A DNA stretch of 54,772 nt from an uncultured Pelagibacteraceae bacterium (GTDB lineage: Bacteria; Pseudomonadota; Alphaproteobacteria; Pelagibacterales; Pelagibacteraceae): the NCBI GenBank assembly GCA_902545825.1, contig CACCHS010000004.1:1-54772 (forward strand). The letters run 5' to 3'. The position numbers and the translations under genes were made by a program. Under the pieces are notes generated by a model. That model ran no database searches. It was not told where the DNA came from and saw only the letters and a program-made list of their open reading frames with translations. This document shows, in pieces, positions 17,954 through 26,758 of this stretch (position 1 is its first letter; each line of letters starts with the position of its first letter).

Positions 17954-18243
17954 TCGCTATTTTTTATTTAGTACTTCAAGTTCTAAAGCTCTATTCTTAT
18001 GTAGTAATTGCAAATGTAATAATTAGTTGGTTAGTTGCTTTTAATGTTTTGAATACATCAAATAGATTTGTATATGCAATTTTAGATTTTACTTACCGTT
18101 TAACTGAGCCAATTTTAAACAAAATAAGAAGATTTTTACCAAATCTTGGAGCACTTGATATTTCACCTATTATACTTCTCTTATTGATATGGTTCATAGA
18201 AATGTGTATGAAGCTTTATATAGCACCAATTATATTTAATTAA
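17950..18243 (+). CDS. yggT: YggT family membrane protein
   Basis: A 97-residue protein with two membrane helices separated by the family signature. Seen in order: LYSYVVIANVIISWLVAFNV, the loop FTYRLTEPILNKIRRFLPN, LGALDISPIILLLLIWFIEM. Length and motif match YggT. Its start overlaps the stop of the MscS gene (ATGA) and folD starts 3 nt after its stop. Pairing with an osmotic channel is in keeping with the suggested role of YggT in osmotic stress, but the molecular function is unknown. Confidence 0.92.
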   Translation: MIAIFYLVLQVLKLYSYVVIANVIISWLVAFNVLNTSNRFVYAILDFTYRLTEPILNKIRRFLPNLGALDISPIILLLLIWFIEMCMKLYIAPIIFN

Positions 18244-18246
18244 CTC

Positions 18247-19092
18247 ATGATTTTAATAGACGGAAAAAAAATAGCCTCGGAATTAAGAGAAGATTTAAAA
18301 AAAGAAGTTTCTGAATTAAAAAAAAAATTTAATAAAGTTCCTGGTCTAACAGTAATATTAATTGGCGATTTAACGCCAAGTCAGATCTATGTAAGAAATA
18401 AAGAGAAATCTGCAAATGAAGTTGGTTTAAAATCTGAAGTAATAAAATACCCTGACGACGTAGAGGAAAAAACTGTTTTAAACAAAATCCAAGAGCTAAA
18501 TAAAGATGATACAGTTTCTGGTATTTTGGTTCAACTACCTTTGCCAAAACATATTGATAAACAAAAAGTAATTGAAACAATAACTCCAGACAAAGATGTT
18601 GATGGTTTTCATCCAATGAATGTTGGAAACTTATCTTCTGGATATGATAGTTCAGTTCCATGTACACCACTTGGATGTTATTTATTAATAAAAAAAATTG
18701 AACCAAATCTTTCAGGAAAAAAAGCTATTGTAGTTGGCAGATCGAATTTAAACGGCAAGCCTATGACACAATTATTATTAAAAGAAAACTGTACTGTTAC
18801 TATAACTCATTCAAAAACTTCGGATTTAAAAGGTGAGTGTTTAAAAGGAGATATTATTGTTGCTGCTGTTGGTATACCAGAATTAGTAAAAGGCGATTGG
18901 GTGAAAAAAGATGCAATTGTAATAGATGTTGGAATTAACAAAACAGAAAAAGGTATTGTAGGAGATGTAGCTTTTGATGAGGTATCAAAAGTTGCAAAAG
19001 CTTTAACACCTGTACCAGGTGGTGTTGGACCGATGACAATTGCTTGTTTACTTAAAAATACTATTGAGTGTTTTAAAAGATCACAAAAATAA
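18247..19092 (+). CDS. folD: Methylenetetrahydrofolate dehydrogenase/cyclohydrolase
   Basis: A 281-residue bifunctional enzyme converting 5,10-methylene-THF to 10-formyl-THF. Motifs: VILIGDLTPSQIYVRNKEKS with the catalytic Lys, GILVQLPLPKHID, PDKDVDGFHPMNVGNL, CTPLGCYLLIK, KAIVVGRSNLNGKPMTQLLL for NADP binding, and LTPVPGGVGPMTIACLLKNT at the end. Length is standard. It supplies one-carbon units used by PurH and others; in SAR11-type cells folate C1 oxidation is also a known energy route. Confidence 0.97.
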   Translation: MILIDGKKIASELREDLKKEVSELKKKFNKVPGLTVILIGDLTPSQIYVRNKEKSANEVGLKSEVIKYPDDVEEKTVLNKIQELNKDDTVSGILVQLPLPKHIDKQKVIETITPDKDVDGFHPMNVGNLSSGYDSSVPCTPLGCYLLIKKIEPNLSGKKAIVVGRSNLNGKPMTQLLLKENCTVTITHSKTSDLKGECLKGDIIVAAVGIPELVKGDWVKKDAIVIDVGINKTEKGIVGDVAFDEVSKVAKALTPVPGGVGPMTIACLLKNTIECFKRSQK

Positions 19093-19097
19093 ATACT

Positions 19098-19811
19098 TCA
19101 AGATAGCTTTGATCTACCACCATCAACAGCAATAATTTGCCCTGTAACCCAAGAGCTATCTTCAGTAAGCAAAAATTTTGCTAATGCTGCTGAATCTTTT
19201 CCTTCTCCTAATCTTTTTAATGGATGTGCTTTAGCTATGCCTTCTGCAAGAGCCTTGTTTTTTAGCATAGGCTGCGCAATTTTTGAGTTCGTTAAGCTTG
19301 GTGCAACACAATTAACTCGAATGTTTGGGGCAAATTCAGCCGCGAGTGAAACTGTTAAACCTTCTACAGCAGCTTTAGCTGATGCAATTATAGAATGATT
19401 TGTAAAACCTCTTTGAGCAGCAACTGTTGAAAACAAAACAACCGATCCTTTATTTTTTTTTAAACTTTCTTGAAAACCTTTAATTGTATCAACCGCAGAA
19501 TAAAGATTTAACTTCATACACTTATTAAAATCTTGCTCTGTTGCCATTCGGAGTGGTTTTAAATCTATGGAGCCTACGCAATAAGCAATTCCACAAACTT
19601 CATCAATATCTTTTTTGATTTTTTCTACAAATCCATCTTTTAGAACATCTGCAACTGAATAATTAAATCCAAGATTTGTTGAAATATCTTTTACCTCATT
19701 TTCATTTCTAGCAATTAAATGAACATTTGAAATACCAGCATTTTTTAACTGTTTTGCTAAACTGGATCCAATTGAGCCTGTGGCACCAAATATCAAAAAC
19801 TTTCCTGACAT
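19098..19811 (-). CDS. SDR family oxidoreductase lacking the usual catalytic Tyr
   Basis: A 237-residue Rossmann protein. The cofactor motif GATGSIGSSLAKQL is at residues 9-22, YCVGSIDLKP replaces the NAG region, and the end VTGQIIAVDGGRSKLS is typical of classical SDRs. In the active-site stretch NHSIIASAKAAVEGL the Lys is at residue 146 but the position four before it, normally Tyr, is Ile142; Ser128 remains. Reduction by the standard Tyr-Lys mechanism is thus doubtful. It is divergent from the photolyase with 27 bp between starts and convergent with folD. Substrate unknown. Confidence 0.88.
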   Translation of the reverse strand: MSGKFLIFGATGSIGSSLAKQLKNAGISNVHLIARNENEVKDISTNLGFNYSVADVLKDGFVEKIKKDIDEVCGIAYCVGSIDLKPLRMATEQDFNKCMKLNLYSAVDTIKGFQESLKKNKGSVVLFSTVAAQRGFTNHSIIASAKAAVEGLTVSLAAEFAPNIRVNCVAPSLTNSKIAQPMLKNKALAEGIAKAHPLKRLGEGKDSAALAKFLLTEDSSWVTGQIIAVDGGRSKLS

Positions 19812-19832
19812 AAATAATATTTACGTTATAGT
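19805..19832 (+). promoter_or_regulatory. Candidate promoter for the DPRP photolyase gene
   Basis: CTGACA (19805-19810, 5 of 6 against TTGACA) is spaced 16 bp from TATAGT (19827-19832). Only 6 nt separate the -10 from the photolyase ATG at 19839, so the transcript would be leaderless or nearly so. The -35 falls over the start codon of the divergent SDR gene. Sequence-based prediction only. Confidence 0.4.
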
Positions 19833-19838
19833 TATATT

Positions 19839-21335
19839 ATGAAGTTATTTTTTATACTTGGAAACCAGTTATTTCCACCAAAATATTTAGACCGCTTCAA
19901 AAATGATCACCTGTTTTTTATGTCCGAAGACTATGAATTATGCACTTATGAAAAGCATCATAAGTTAAAAATTCTACTTTTTTTATCTGCAATGAGATCT
20001 CACGCAGATAATCTAAAAAAAAATAAGTTTAAAATTGAGTATACAAAAATTGACTCAAGTGATTTTAAAAAAAATTATTTAGAAAAAATAAAAAAAATTA
20101 TTAAATCCAAAAAAATCAAAGAGATTACTAGTTTTGAAATTGAAGATAAGTTTTTTGAAAAAAAAGTACAAAACTTTGTTAAAAAAAACGATTTGATTTG
20201 GCATCAAATTAAATCGCCAATGTTTCTAAATACTAGAGAGGAATTTAATAATTATCTTTCAAAAAATAAAAGACCGTTTATGGCCACTTTTTACAAAGGT
20301 ACTAGACACAAGCTTAATATTTTAATGAAGAAAGACGGAACACCAGAAGGCGGAAAATGGAGTTTTGATGAAGATAATAGAAAAAAACTTCCTAAAAATA
20401 CGAAAGTTCCAAAATTTCCAACACTCACTGAAACAAAGCATACAAAAAATTTAAAACCTATCATTGAAAAAATTTTTAAAGATCATCCAGGAAGTACACA
20501 GAATTTTTGGTTTGCAACAGAATACGATGATGTAGTTAAACTTCTTAACTTCTTTCTTAAAGAGAAATTAAATTTATTTGGAGATTATGAAGATGCAGTT
20601 GATCAAGGAAACAATATTTTATTTCATAGCGCCCTCAGTCCTTATATAAACTTAGGTCTAATAACACCAGAATTTATAATTTCTAAAACTTTAGAATTTC
20701 AAAAAAAGAATAAAATCCAACTAAATTCTCTAGAGGGTTATGTAAGACAGGTTATTGGCTGGAGAGAGTTTATGCGAGGAGTTTACCAAAAGTATAGTAA
20801 TGAAATGGAAACAAGAAATTTTTTTAAACAAAATAGAAAAATGAAAGACTCATGGTATGAGGGAACAACAGGTTTACCACCGCTAGATTATGCAATTAAG
20901 AATGCATTAAATTATGGATGGTCACATCATATTGAAAGACTAATGATACTTTCAAACGTTATGAACTTGTGTGAATTGAAACCTAAAATTGTTTACAAAT
21001 GGTTTATGGAAATGTTTGTGGACTCATCTGATTGGGTAATGGTACCAAATGTTTATGGAATGGGTTTATTCAGTGATGGAGGAATTTTTGCTACTAAGCC
21101 TTATATATGTGGATCAAGTTATTTTATGAAAATGATGGATTTTAAAAAAGGTGAATGGTGCAATACTATGGATGGTTTGTACTGGAGATTTATTAACAGA
21201 AATAGAAATTTTTTTTTAAAAAATCCAAGACTTTCAATGATGGTAAGAATTTTTGATAAAATGAAACTAGAAAGAAAGAAATTAATATTGTCAGAGGCTG
21301 AAAAATTTATAAATAAGAATACATATGGCAATTAA
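19839..21335 (+). CDS. Cryptochrome/photolyase-related protein (DPRP family)
   Basis: A 498-residue protein of the deoxyribodipyrimidine photolyase-related family (prokaryotic 6-4 type). The N-terminal domain starts FFILGNQLFPPKYL and has FFMSEDYELCTYEKHHKLK. The helical flavin domain includes YEDAVDQGNNILFHSALSPY, VIGWREFMRGVYQ, GWSHHIERLMILSNVMNLCE, DSSDWVMVPNVYGMGLFSDG and FATKPYICGSSY. Well-studied members carry a 4Fe-4S cluster held by four Cys including a CxxC; here only Cys378, 424 and 441 are in the C-terminal half and there is no CxxC, so the cluster is uncertain. Downstream DCC and DUF2256 genes overlap, forming a tight light-repair operon. Confidence 0.93.
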   Translation: MKLFFILGNQLFPPKYLDRFKNDHLFFMSEDYELCTYEKHHKLKILLFLSAMRSHADNLKKNKFKIEYTKIDSSDFKKNYLEKIKKIIKSKKIKEITSFEIEDKFFEKKVQNFVKKNDLIWHQIKSPMFLNTREEFNNYLSKNKRPFMATFYKGTRHKLNILMKKDGTPEGGKWSFDEDNRKKLPKNTKVPKFPTLTETKHTKNLKPIIEKIFKDHPGSTQNFWFATEYDDVVKLLNFFLKEKLNLFGDYEDAVDQGNNILFHSALSPYINLGLITPEFIISKTLEFQKKNKIQLNSLEGYVRQVIGWREFMRGVYQKYSNEMETRNFFKQNRKMKDSWYEGTTGLPPLDYAIKNALNYGWSHHIERLMILSNVMNLCELKPKIVYKWFMEMFVDSSDWVMVPNVYGMGLFSDGGIFATKPYICGSSYFMKMMDFKKGEWCNTMDGLYWRFINRNRNFFLKNPRLSMMVRIFDKMKLERKKLILSEAEKFINKNTYGN

Positions 21336-21696
21336 AGTTTTTTTTAACAATTCATGCAATGTTTGTAGATTGGAGATAAATCACTACAAAAAAATTGCTG
21401 ATAGTAACCTTGAGTGGATTGATATCACGAATAATGATGATGCTTTAAAAATAACATCTAAATCTCAAAAGGAATTATTAAGAAGACTTCATGTAATAGA
21501 TGATGGAAAAGTAATTGGTGGAGCTAAAGCCTTTATTATTATCTGGTCAAAAATTCCAAAATATAATTTTTTAGCTAAAATATTAAGTTTTAAACCTTTA
21601 TTTTTTTTATTTCATTATGCATATGAATTTGTAGCTTATTTTTTATTTTTAAAAAACAAACACCAACTCAATGAAAAAACAAAACCTACCAACTAA
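21325..21696 (+). CDS. DCC family thiol-disulfide oxidoreductase-like protein (DUF393)
   Basis: A 123-residue protein. It starts VFFNNSCNVCRLEINHYKKI, the thioredoxin-like SxCxVC motif of the DCC/YuxK family, followed by LEWIDITNND, LRRLHVIDDGKVIGGAKAFI and hydrophobic segments near the end. Family members are widespread but mostly uncharacterised and are predicted disulfide or electron-transfer proteins. It overlaps the photolyase gene by 11 bp and the DUF2256 gene by 26 bp. The tight coupling suggests a function tied to the photolyase, perhaps flavin or thiol redox; that is inference. Confidence 0.9.
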   Translation: MAIKVFFNNSCNVCRLEINHYKKIADSNLEWIDITNNDDALKITSKSQKELLRRLHVIDDGKVIGGAKAFIIIWSKIPKYNFLAKILSFKPLFFLFHYAYEFVAYFLFLKNKHQLNEKTKPTN

Positions 21697-21799
21697 GCTA
21701 TGTCCAATTTGTGAAAGGCCCTTTAAATGGAGAAAAAAATGGAAGCTAAATTGGGAAAAAGTAAAATATTGTTCTAAAAAATGTTCATCAAAAAGATAA
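21671..21799 (+). CDS. DUF2256 zinc-ribbon-like small protein
   Basis: A 42-residue open frame from ATG 21671 to TAA 21797-21799. Residues LCPICERPFKWRKKWKLNW followed by KYCSKKCSS match DUF2256: a CPxC pair, the FxWRKKW core and a C-terminal CSxxC pair, suggesting a single zinc-binding unit. It overlaps the DCC gene by 26 bp and the UnbV-type gene by 19 bp, each in another frame. DUF2256 genes are often found beside DPRP photolyases. Function is unknown. Confidence 0.88.
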   Translation: MKKQNLPTKLCPICERPFKWRKKWKLNWEKVKYCSKKCSSKR

Positions 21800-23226
21800 G
21801 CCTTTTAAGCAAATTTTTAATTATTCTCTTTTTCATATTATCAATAAATAATTCTAAAGCAGAATTTTTTAAAGATATCTCAAATATTATAGACTCTAAT
21901 GAGAGTAGGCTTAGTTACGGAGTTTCAGTGACAGATATGAATATGGATGGAAATTATGATTTCGTGGTTACAGGTTTTGGTTATTCAAACTTGGCTTTAA
22001 CTTATGTCGAGGGCAAATTAAAAAATATTATCAAAGAAGATATTTTCTTAGATCAATCAAGAAAAACCATCGGAGTTGCTGCTTGTGATATAGATAAAGA
22101 TGGTTTTGAGGAAATTTATTTTTTAAATACCGATACGTATAGTGGAGTAAAAAAATATTCTGACAGATTAATTGATAAAAAAAATAATAATTATTTTGAC
22201 TTATTTGAGCTTAAAAAAAATAAAGAAAACCTAAACTTAACCGCAGGCAGATCTGTAGTCTGTGTCGACAGAAAAGGAGACGGTCAATACGGTATTTATG
22301 TAGCTAATTATGGTGGACCAACAAGATTTTATGAAATTAAAAATAAAAAAATTATAGATCAAGCAGAAAATTTAAATTTGAATAAAGTAACTGGTGGAAG
22401 AGCAGTAGTTTCAGGACATATTTTGACAGATAGAGCTGATATATTTGCAGCAAATGAAAGAGGTGCAAATTTTCTTTTAAAAAATATTGATGGAAAATTT
22501 GAGGATGTGGCATTTGACTATAGAGTAGACGATGAAATTCAAAACGGTCGAGGGACTGCATTATCTGATATTTATTATAGAGGAAGATTGGATATTTTGA
22601 GTGGTAATTGGTTAGGTTACCATAGAGCCTATGTTCTAAAAAATGATGAATTTAAGGATATAGGAAACACGGAGTTTGATAAACCCTCAAGAATCCGAAC
22701 AGTTATTTCTGCGGATTTTGATAACGATGGTTTCGATGAGGTTTTTATGAACAACATAGCTGAACCAAATAAAATGTTTCGAATTAAGAATGATGGAAAA
22801 TTTGAGAAAATAAAATTAGAGGCAGGTCTTGAAGCTGATGGATTTGGAACAGGGGCAGCTGTTGCTGATATTGATAACGATGGAATTTTAGAGTTACTGG
22901 TTTCTCATGGAGAGAGTGAGGCTCAACCTTTGACTTTATATAAAGCAAAAGTTGAAAAACAAAGTAAATATTTAAGGATTAAACCAATTAATAAATTTGG
23001 TGCTCCGGCAAGAGGAGCCACCGTAACATTAATATCTAATAAAAGAAAGCATTCAAAAACAATTGATGCTGGATCAGGTTATTTGTGCCAAATGGAACCT
23101 GTGGCACATTATGGGATTAGAAAAAATGAAAAAGATTTTAGAGTGGAAGTTAAATGGACTAACGGAAAAATAAATTTTATAGATAAAATCAAACTTAATC
23201 AAACAATCACAATAAAACAAAAATGA
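21781..23226 (+). CDS. Secreted FG-GAP/VCBS repeat protein with C-terminal ASPIC/UnbV domain
   Basis: A 481-residue protein, probably exported: the N-terminus is a signal peptide (KKISLLSKFLIILFFIL, cleavage near SKA). Asp-rich calcium-type loops mark the FG-GAP propeller blades: DMNMDGNYDFVV at about 52, DIDKDGFEEIYFL, DFDNDGFDEVFMN and DIDNDGILELL. The last 90 residues form an ASPIC/UnbV domain: NKFGAPARGATVTLIS, DAGSGYLCQMEPVAHYG, VEVKWTNGK. This is a CRTAC1-like architecture. It overlaps the next gene by 4 bp. The start overlaps DUF2256 by 19 bp but is needed for the signal peptide. Function unknown; surface adhesion or binding is inferred. Confidence 0.9.
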   Translation: MFIKKISLLSKFLIILFFILSINNSKAEFFKDISNIIDSNESRLSYGVSVTDMNMDGNYDFVVTGFGYSNLALTYVEGKLKNIIKEDIFLDQSRKTIGVAACDIDKDGFEEIYFLNTDTYSGVKKYSDRLIDKKNNNYFDLFELKKNKENLNLTAGRSVVCVDRKGDGQYGIYVANYGGPTRFYEIKNKKIIDQAENLNLNKVTGGRAVVSGHILTDRADIFAANERGANFLLKNIDGKFEDVAFDYRVDDEIQNGRGTALSDIYYRGRLDILSGNWLGYHRAYVLKNDEFKDIGNTEFDKPSRIRTVISADFDNDGFDEVFMNNIAEPNKMFRIKNDGKFEKIKLEAGLEADGFGTGAAVADIDNDGILELLVSHGESEAQPLTLYKAKVEKQSKYLRIKPINKFGAPARGATVTLISNKRKHSKTIDAGSGYLCQMEPVAHYGIRKNEKDFRVEVKWTNGKINFIDKIKLNQTITIKQK

Positions 23227-23912
23227 AAAATAATTTGTTTAAATACTTTTTAATTTTGGCATTTTTATTTCAAATTGATACATTTGCCGAGGAAAGAAAT
23301 TACCATAAAGAGTTAATAACTGATTGGTCTAGAATATTTCCAGATAAAAATAGAAATGCTGCTGGTCCTAAATTTTTTAAATATATCTTAGATAAAAAAC
23401 TCACTTACAAAGATTTCATTGAATTTAATAAGTTATATTGTGCTGTTTCTGGGTCATTAATTGATCCAGGAAGTGACTCTGAGTTTTTGTTTGTTAAAGA
23501 GAGTAAAACAAATAATAAAATTTGCGGAAATTATTATAGATGCTGTGTGCCATGTTCGTGCGATGTAATGAAGTATTCAGAAGTTCAAAGGATGAGGTAT
23601 GAATTCACAGATGGTTTACAAGAATTCTACGTTATAACAATCAAAAATCCTTGTAATAAAAGTGATTTTCCAAATAGAGTAAATAAGGATTATTTTTGTG
23701 AAGGAAAAAATATCAATAGCAAACAGGTTTATAATCTTAACAATAGAATAGTGATAGGATTATTGCACAATGGAAGAAGTTGCAAAAATAGTGACATTGA
23801 TTTAGTTAAAAGTCACCAAGTTACTGGAAAATATTGTGAATTAAGAAATAACACACCTTTAGAGCAGCTTGATGCTGGCATGGGTGATATTTTTATAAAT
23901 CTAGCAAGATAA
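23223..23912 (+). CDS. Secreted Cys-rich hypothetical protein
   Basis: A 229-residue protein with a signal peptide (NLFKYFLILAFLFQIDTFAEE). It is otherwise unrecognised. It has about ten cysteines, clustered as CGNYYRCCVPCSCDVMKY in the centre, with others in NPCNKSD, DYFCEGK, GRSCKNSD and KYCELRN, consistent with disulfides or metal in the periplasm or outside. It shares an ATGA overlap with the UnbV-type gene, so both are translated together and probably act together. Confidence 0.8.
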   Translation: MKNNLFKYFLILAFLFQIDTFAEERNYHKELITDWSRIFPDKNRNAAGPKFFKYILDKKLTYKDFIEFNKLYCAVSGSLIDPGSDSEFLFVKESKTNNKICGNYYRCCVPCSCDVMKYSEVQRMRYEFTDGLQEFYVITIKNPCNKSDFPNRVNKDYFCEGKNINSKQVYNLNNRIVIGLLHNGRSCKNSDIDLVKSHQVTGKYCELRNNTPLEQLDAGMGDIFINLAR

Positions 23913-23923
23913 ATATCTAAAAG

Positions 23924-25060
23924 TTAGCTAAAAGTTGCAATAATTTTAGGAATGTAATTTTTAAAATTAAAAAATCCTTTATTACAATATTGCCAAGAAT
24001 GTTGGTCAAGTTTTCTGTATAGAAAATTCAAATTTAAGTTATTTGCATCGAGATAATCTAAGTTTTCGCCAACATTTGGATATAATCCAATAATTTTTTC
24101 ATCGATGTTTTTAATTTCATTTATATTAATAATTTCGCAATTAATTGATTGCTCTTTCAATCTATGTTCCTGATCATTAATTAAAAGAGATTTAAATTTC
24201 ATTACTTTCTCACTAAGTTTGATTGATCTATTTATATTAGATATTAAATAAATTTTTTTGAACTTTTTATTTTTAAAATCAGTGAATTCAAAAGAAAGAT
24301 TATTATCAAAAATTAATAAACTACTTTCTTCAATATTTTCAAAATTAATAAAATTTTGTTTTATTATTGAGTAAGTTTTTTCTGAAATTTTTGGAGGAGC
24401 GCTCTCATTTAACTTGATATTATTAAATCTATTGTTGGTAAATTTTTTTATATTCCATTCACTTGCAAGATAATGTTTTCCTTGTGTTTGAACTCCTGCA
24501 ACCCATCTCCATCCAAGAGTATTTGATGCTGCATCTCCATCATATAGATGATGCATAAAAAATTCTGCACCAAGTTGCCAAGGTAAATCAAGTGTAAAAA
24601 TCCAAATACTCGCAAACCACATTCTTGTATGATTATGTAAGTAGTTATTTTCTTTCAATTCATTCACCCATTCATTAAAGCAATCAATATTAGTTTTACC
24701 ATTTATTGCATTTTGATAATTTGTGTTGTTTTTATATTTTTCTCGAATATTTTTAAGATCAATTAAATAGTCGTTCCAAACATTTGGTCTTAATTCTAGC
24801 CAACCTTTCCAATATGTTCTCCAGAGCACTTCCTGTATGAACTTTTCGTTTTTTGAAAAAGAATACTTTTCCAGTGATTTTTTTATTATTTCAACTTCAT
24901 TAATTACACCATGGGTTATATAAGGCGATAAGCAAGAAACATTATTTCGTTTATCAGGGCCAAAATCAAAGTTTCTTAGCTTCGAATAATCAGAAAGATT
25001 ATTTTCAACAAAATTATTTAATTTTTCTATAGCTTTCGCTCTTGAGGCATCAAACTTCAT
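23924..25060 (-). CDS. Photolyase-type FAD-binding domain protein lacking the N-terminal antenna domain
   Basis: A 378-residue protein beginning almost directly with the helical flavin domain: LRNFDFGPDKRNNVSCLSPYI, FIQEVLWRTYWKGWLE, YLHNHTRMWFASIWIF, and the FAD site HHLYDGDAASNTLGWRWVAG. The usual N-terminal alpha/beta (antenna) domain of about 130 residues is missing. Instead residues about 240-378 form another alpha/beta-looking segment (SSLLIFDNNLSFE, KKIYLISNIN, KIIGLYPNVGENLDYL). It could repair pyrimidine dimers or act as a sensor. It is the second photolyase homologue here, of a different class from 19839. It is 5 bp downstream of argG on the minus strand. Confidence 0.88.
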   Translation of the reverse strand: MKFDASRAKAIEKLNNFVENNLSDYSKLRNFDFGPDKRNNVSCLSPYITHGVINEVEIIKKSLEKYSFSKNEKFIQEVLWRTYWKGWLELRPNVWNDYLIDLKNIREKYKNNTNYQNAINGKTNIDCFNEWVNELKENNYLHNHTRMWFASIWIFTLDLPWQLGAEFFMHHLYDGDAASNTLGWRWVAGVQTQGKHYLASEWNIKKFTNNRFNNIKLNESAPPKISEKTYSIIKQNFINFENIEESSLLIFDNNLSFEFTDFKNKKFKKIYLISNINRSIKLSEKVMKFKSLLINDQEHRLKEQSINCEIININEIKNIDEKIIGLYPNVGENLDYLDANNLNLNFLYRKLDQHSWQYCNKGFFNFKNYIPKIIATFS

Positions 25061-25065
25061 ATTTA

Positions 25066-26247
25066 TTATTTTAATTTTTTTTTGTGGAAATTAATAAACC
25101 TTTCAACATTAGATTTATTAAAAGATTTATTTTCTTCAAAAGAGACTTTCTTCATTGAGTAAGCACTACTTTTAGTCATTCTTGATTGAATTGTAACATT
25201 ACCTTTATATAGCTTAAGTTTTACAGTTCCATTAACCTCCTTTCTTTTTTGATCCACAATTTTTTGTAATTTTAATCTTTCTCTAGAAAACCAATAACCA
25301 TTGTAAATTAATTCAGCATATCTTGGCATAATGGAGTCTTTTTTATGCATAGTATCTTTATCTAGTGTTACAGACTCTATTGCTCTATGGGCAATTAAAA
25401 GCAATGTCCCTCCTGGTGTTTCATAAACTCCTCTAGATTTTATTCCAATGAATCTATTTTCAACTAAATCAACTCTTCCAACTCCATTTTTTCCACCTAG
25501 CTGATTTAATTTTTCTAAAATTTTTTCTGGAGTTAGCTTCTTTCCATTTACACTTGTTGGATCACCATTTTTAAATCCAATTGATAAATAAGTAGGTTTA
25601 TTAGGTGCTTTTTCAGGTGAAATTGTCCTTTGAAAAATAAACTCTGGAGCTGAATTTTTTGGATTTTCTAAAACTTTACCCTCAGTCGATGTATGAAATA
25701 AGTTATCATCAACTGAAAAGGGTGGCGCACCTTTTTTGTCTTTTGGAATTGGAATATTATTCTTTCTTGCATAATTGATTAAATCTGTTCTTGATTTTAA
25801 TTTCCAAATTCTCCAAGGAGCTATAACTTTTATTTTTGGACCAAAATAATGATAACCCAATTCAAATCTTACTTGATCATTTCCTTTGCCTGTTGACCCA
25901 TGGGAAACTGCAAAAGCTTTATTTTTTTTTGCAACTTGAATTTGGTCTTTTGCAATTAAAGGTCTAGCAATTGATGTACCTAATAGATAAACACCTTCAT
26001 AAATGGCGTGACCTCTGATCATTGGAAATACGTAATCTTTTACAAAAATATTTTTAAGGTTATTGATGATTATTTTTTTTACACCTAGTTTTTTTGCATT
26101 TTTAATTATTATCTTTTTATTGAGTTCTTGGCCAATATCTGCGGTATAAGCAATTACTTCAGCATTATAGTTTTCTTGGAGCCATTTAAGTATTATGGAA
26201 GTGTCTAAACCGCCTGAATAAGCGAGAACAATTTTTTTTTTACTCAT
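25066..26247 (-). CDS. argG: Argininosuccinate synthase
   Basis: A 393-residue ATP-dependent ligase joining citrulline and aspartate in arginine synthesis. Motifs: [15 protein letters not shown] (residues 9-23, pyrophosphate loop), [66 protein letters not shown] and ETPGGTLL. Length is typical. It is 4 bp after the IalB gene on the minus strand, within a run of co-directional genes (27786 to 23924). Confidence 0.97.
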   Translation of the reverse strand: MSKKKIVLAYSGGLDTSIILKWLQENYNAEVIAYTADIGQELNKKIIIKNAKKLGVKKIIINNLKNIFVKDYVFPMIRGHAIYEGVYLLGTSIARPLIAKDQIQVAKKNKAFAVSHGSTGKGNDQVRFELGYHYFGPKIKVIAPWRIWKLKSRTDLINYARKNNIPIPKDKKGAPPFSVDDNLFHTSTEGKVLENPKNSAPEFIFQRTISPEKAPNKPTYLSIGFKNGDPTSVNGKKLTPEKILEKLNQLGGKNGVGRVDLVENRFIGIKSRGVYETPGGTLLLIAHRAIESVTLDKDTMHKKDSIMPRYAELIYNGYWFSRERLKLQKIVDQKRKEVNGTVKLKLYKGNVTIQSRMTKSSAYSMKKVSFEENKSFNKSNVERFINFHKKKLK

Positions 26248-26251
26248 TATT

Positions 26252-26758
26252 TTAACTACAGCTTTTTTTTGCCTCGTTATAAGCTTTTGTGAAACCTAGA
26301 AGTGAATAATGATCAATAGTTTGCGAACCAGATGAATTATGTCCTGATATCATAATTCTTGATCCTCTTTTCATAGTTTTAATCATTTTTTTTTCAATTT
26401 TAGCATCTGCAATCCAGGCAAAGCCTTGTTGCGAAATATCAAAATTATATTTGTACTTTCCAGACTTAGCAGTAATAGAATTTTTTTTATTAAACTCATA
26501 ACCTGAAGTAATACTTATCTCATCTTTAATTTTTTCATTGGGTCTAAAACTAACAAATAGTCTTGCATCCCTTTTGTTTGTTTTTGGAGCTTGAAGAACC
26601 GGTTTTGATTGAGCAAAACAAGTAATGCCACTATCTCTTACTAAAACCATAGCTTCCCAATCTTTAAATTTACCTATTTTTTTTATTTCCTCAGCTGATG
26701 CAGCAAGACTTAATGTCATTAAAACAGATAGTAATAATATTTTTTTAATTATGGACAT
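26252..26758 (-). CDS. Invasion-associated locus B (IalB) family protein
   Basis: A 168-residue exported protein. The signal peptide is [20 protein letters not shown]. The mature part follows the IalB pattern: [10 protein letters not shown], a Cys in [70 protein letters not shown]. The two conserved Cys may form a disulfide. IalB-like proteins are common in free-living alphaproteobacteria, where the name is historical; their periplasmic role is not known. The start overlaps the aldo/keto reductase stop by 10 bp. Confidence 0.88.
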   Translation of the reverse strand: MSIIKKILLLSVLMTLSLAASAEEIKKIGKFKDWEAMVLVRDSGITCFAQSKPVLQAPKTNKRDARLFVSFRPNEKIKDEISITSGYEFNKKNSITAKSGKYKYNFDISQQGFAWIADAKIEKKMIKTMKRGSRIMISGHNSSGSQTIDHYSLLGFTKAYNEAKKSCS

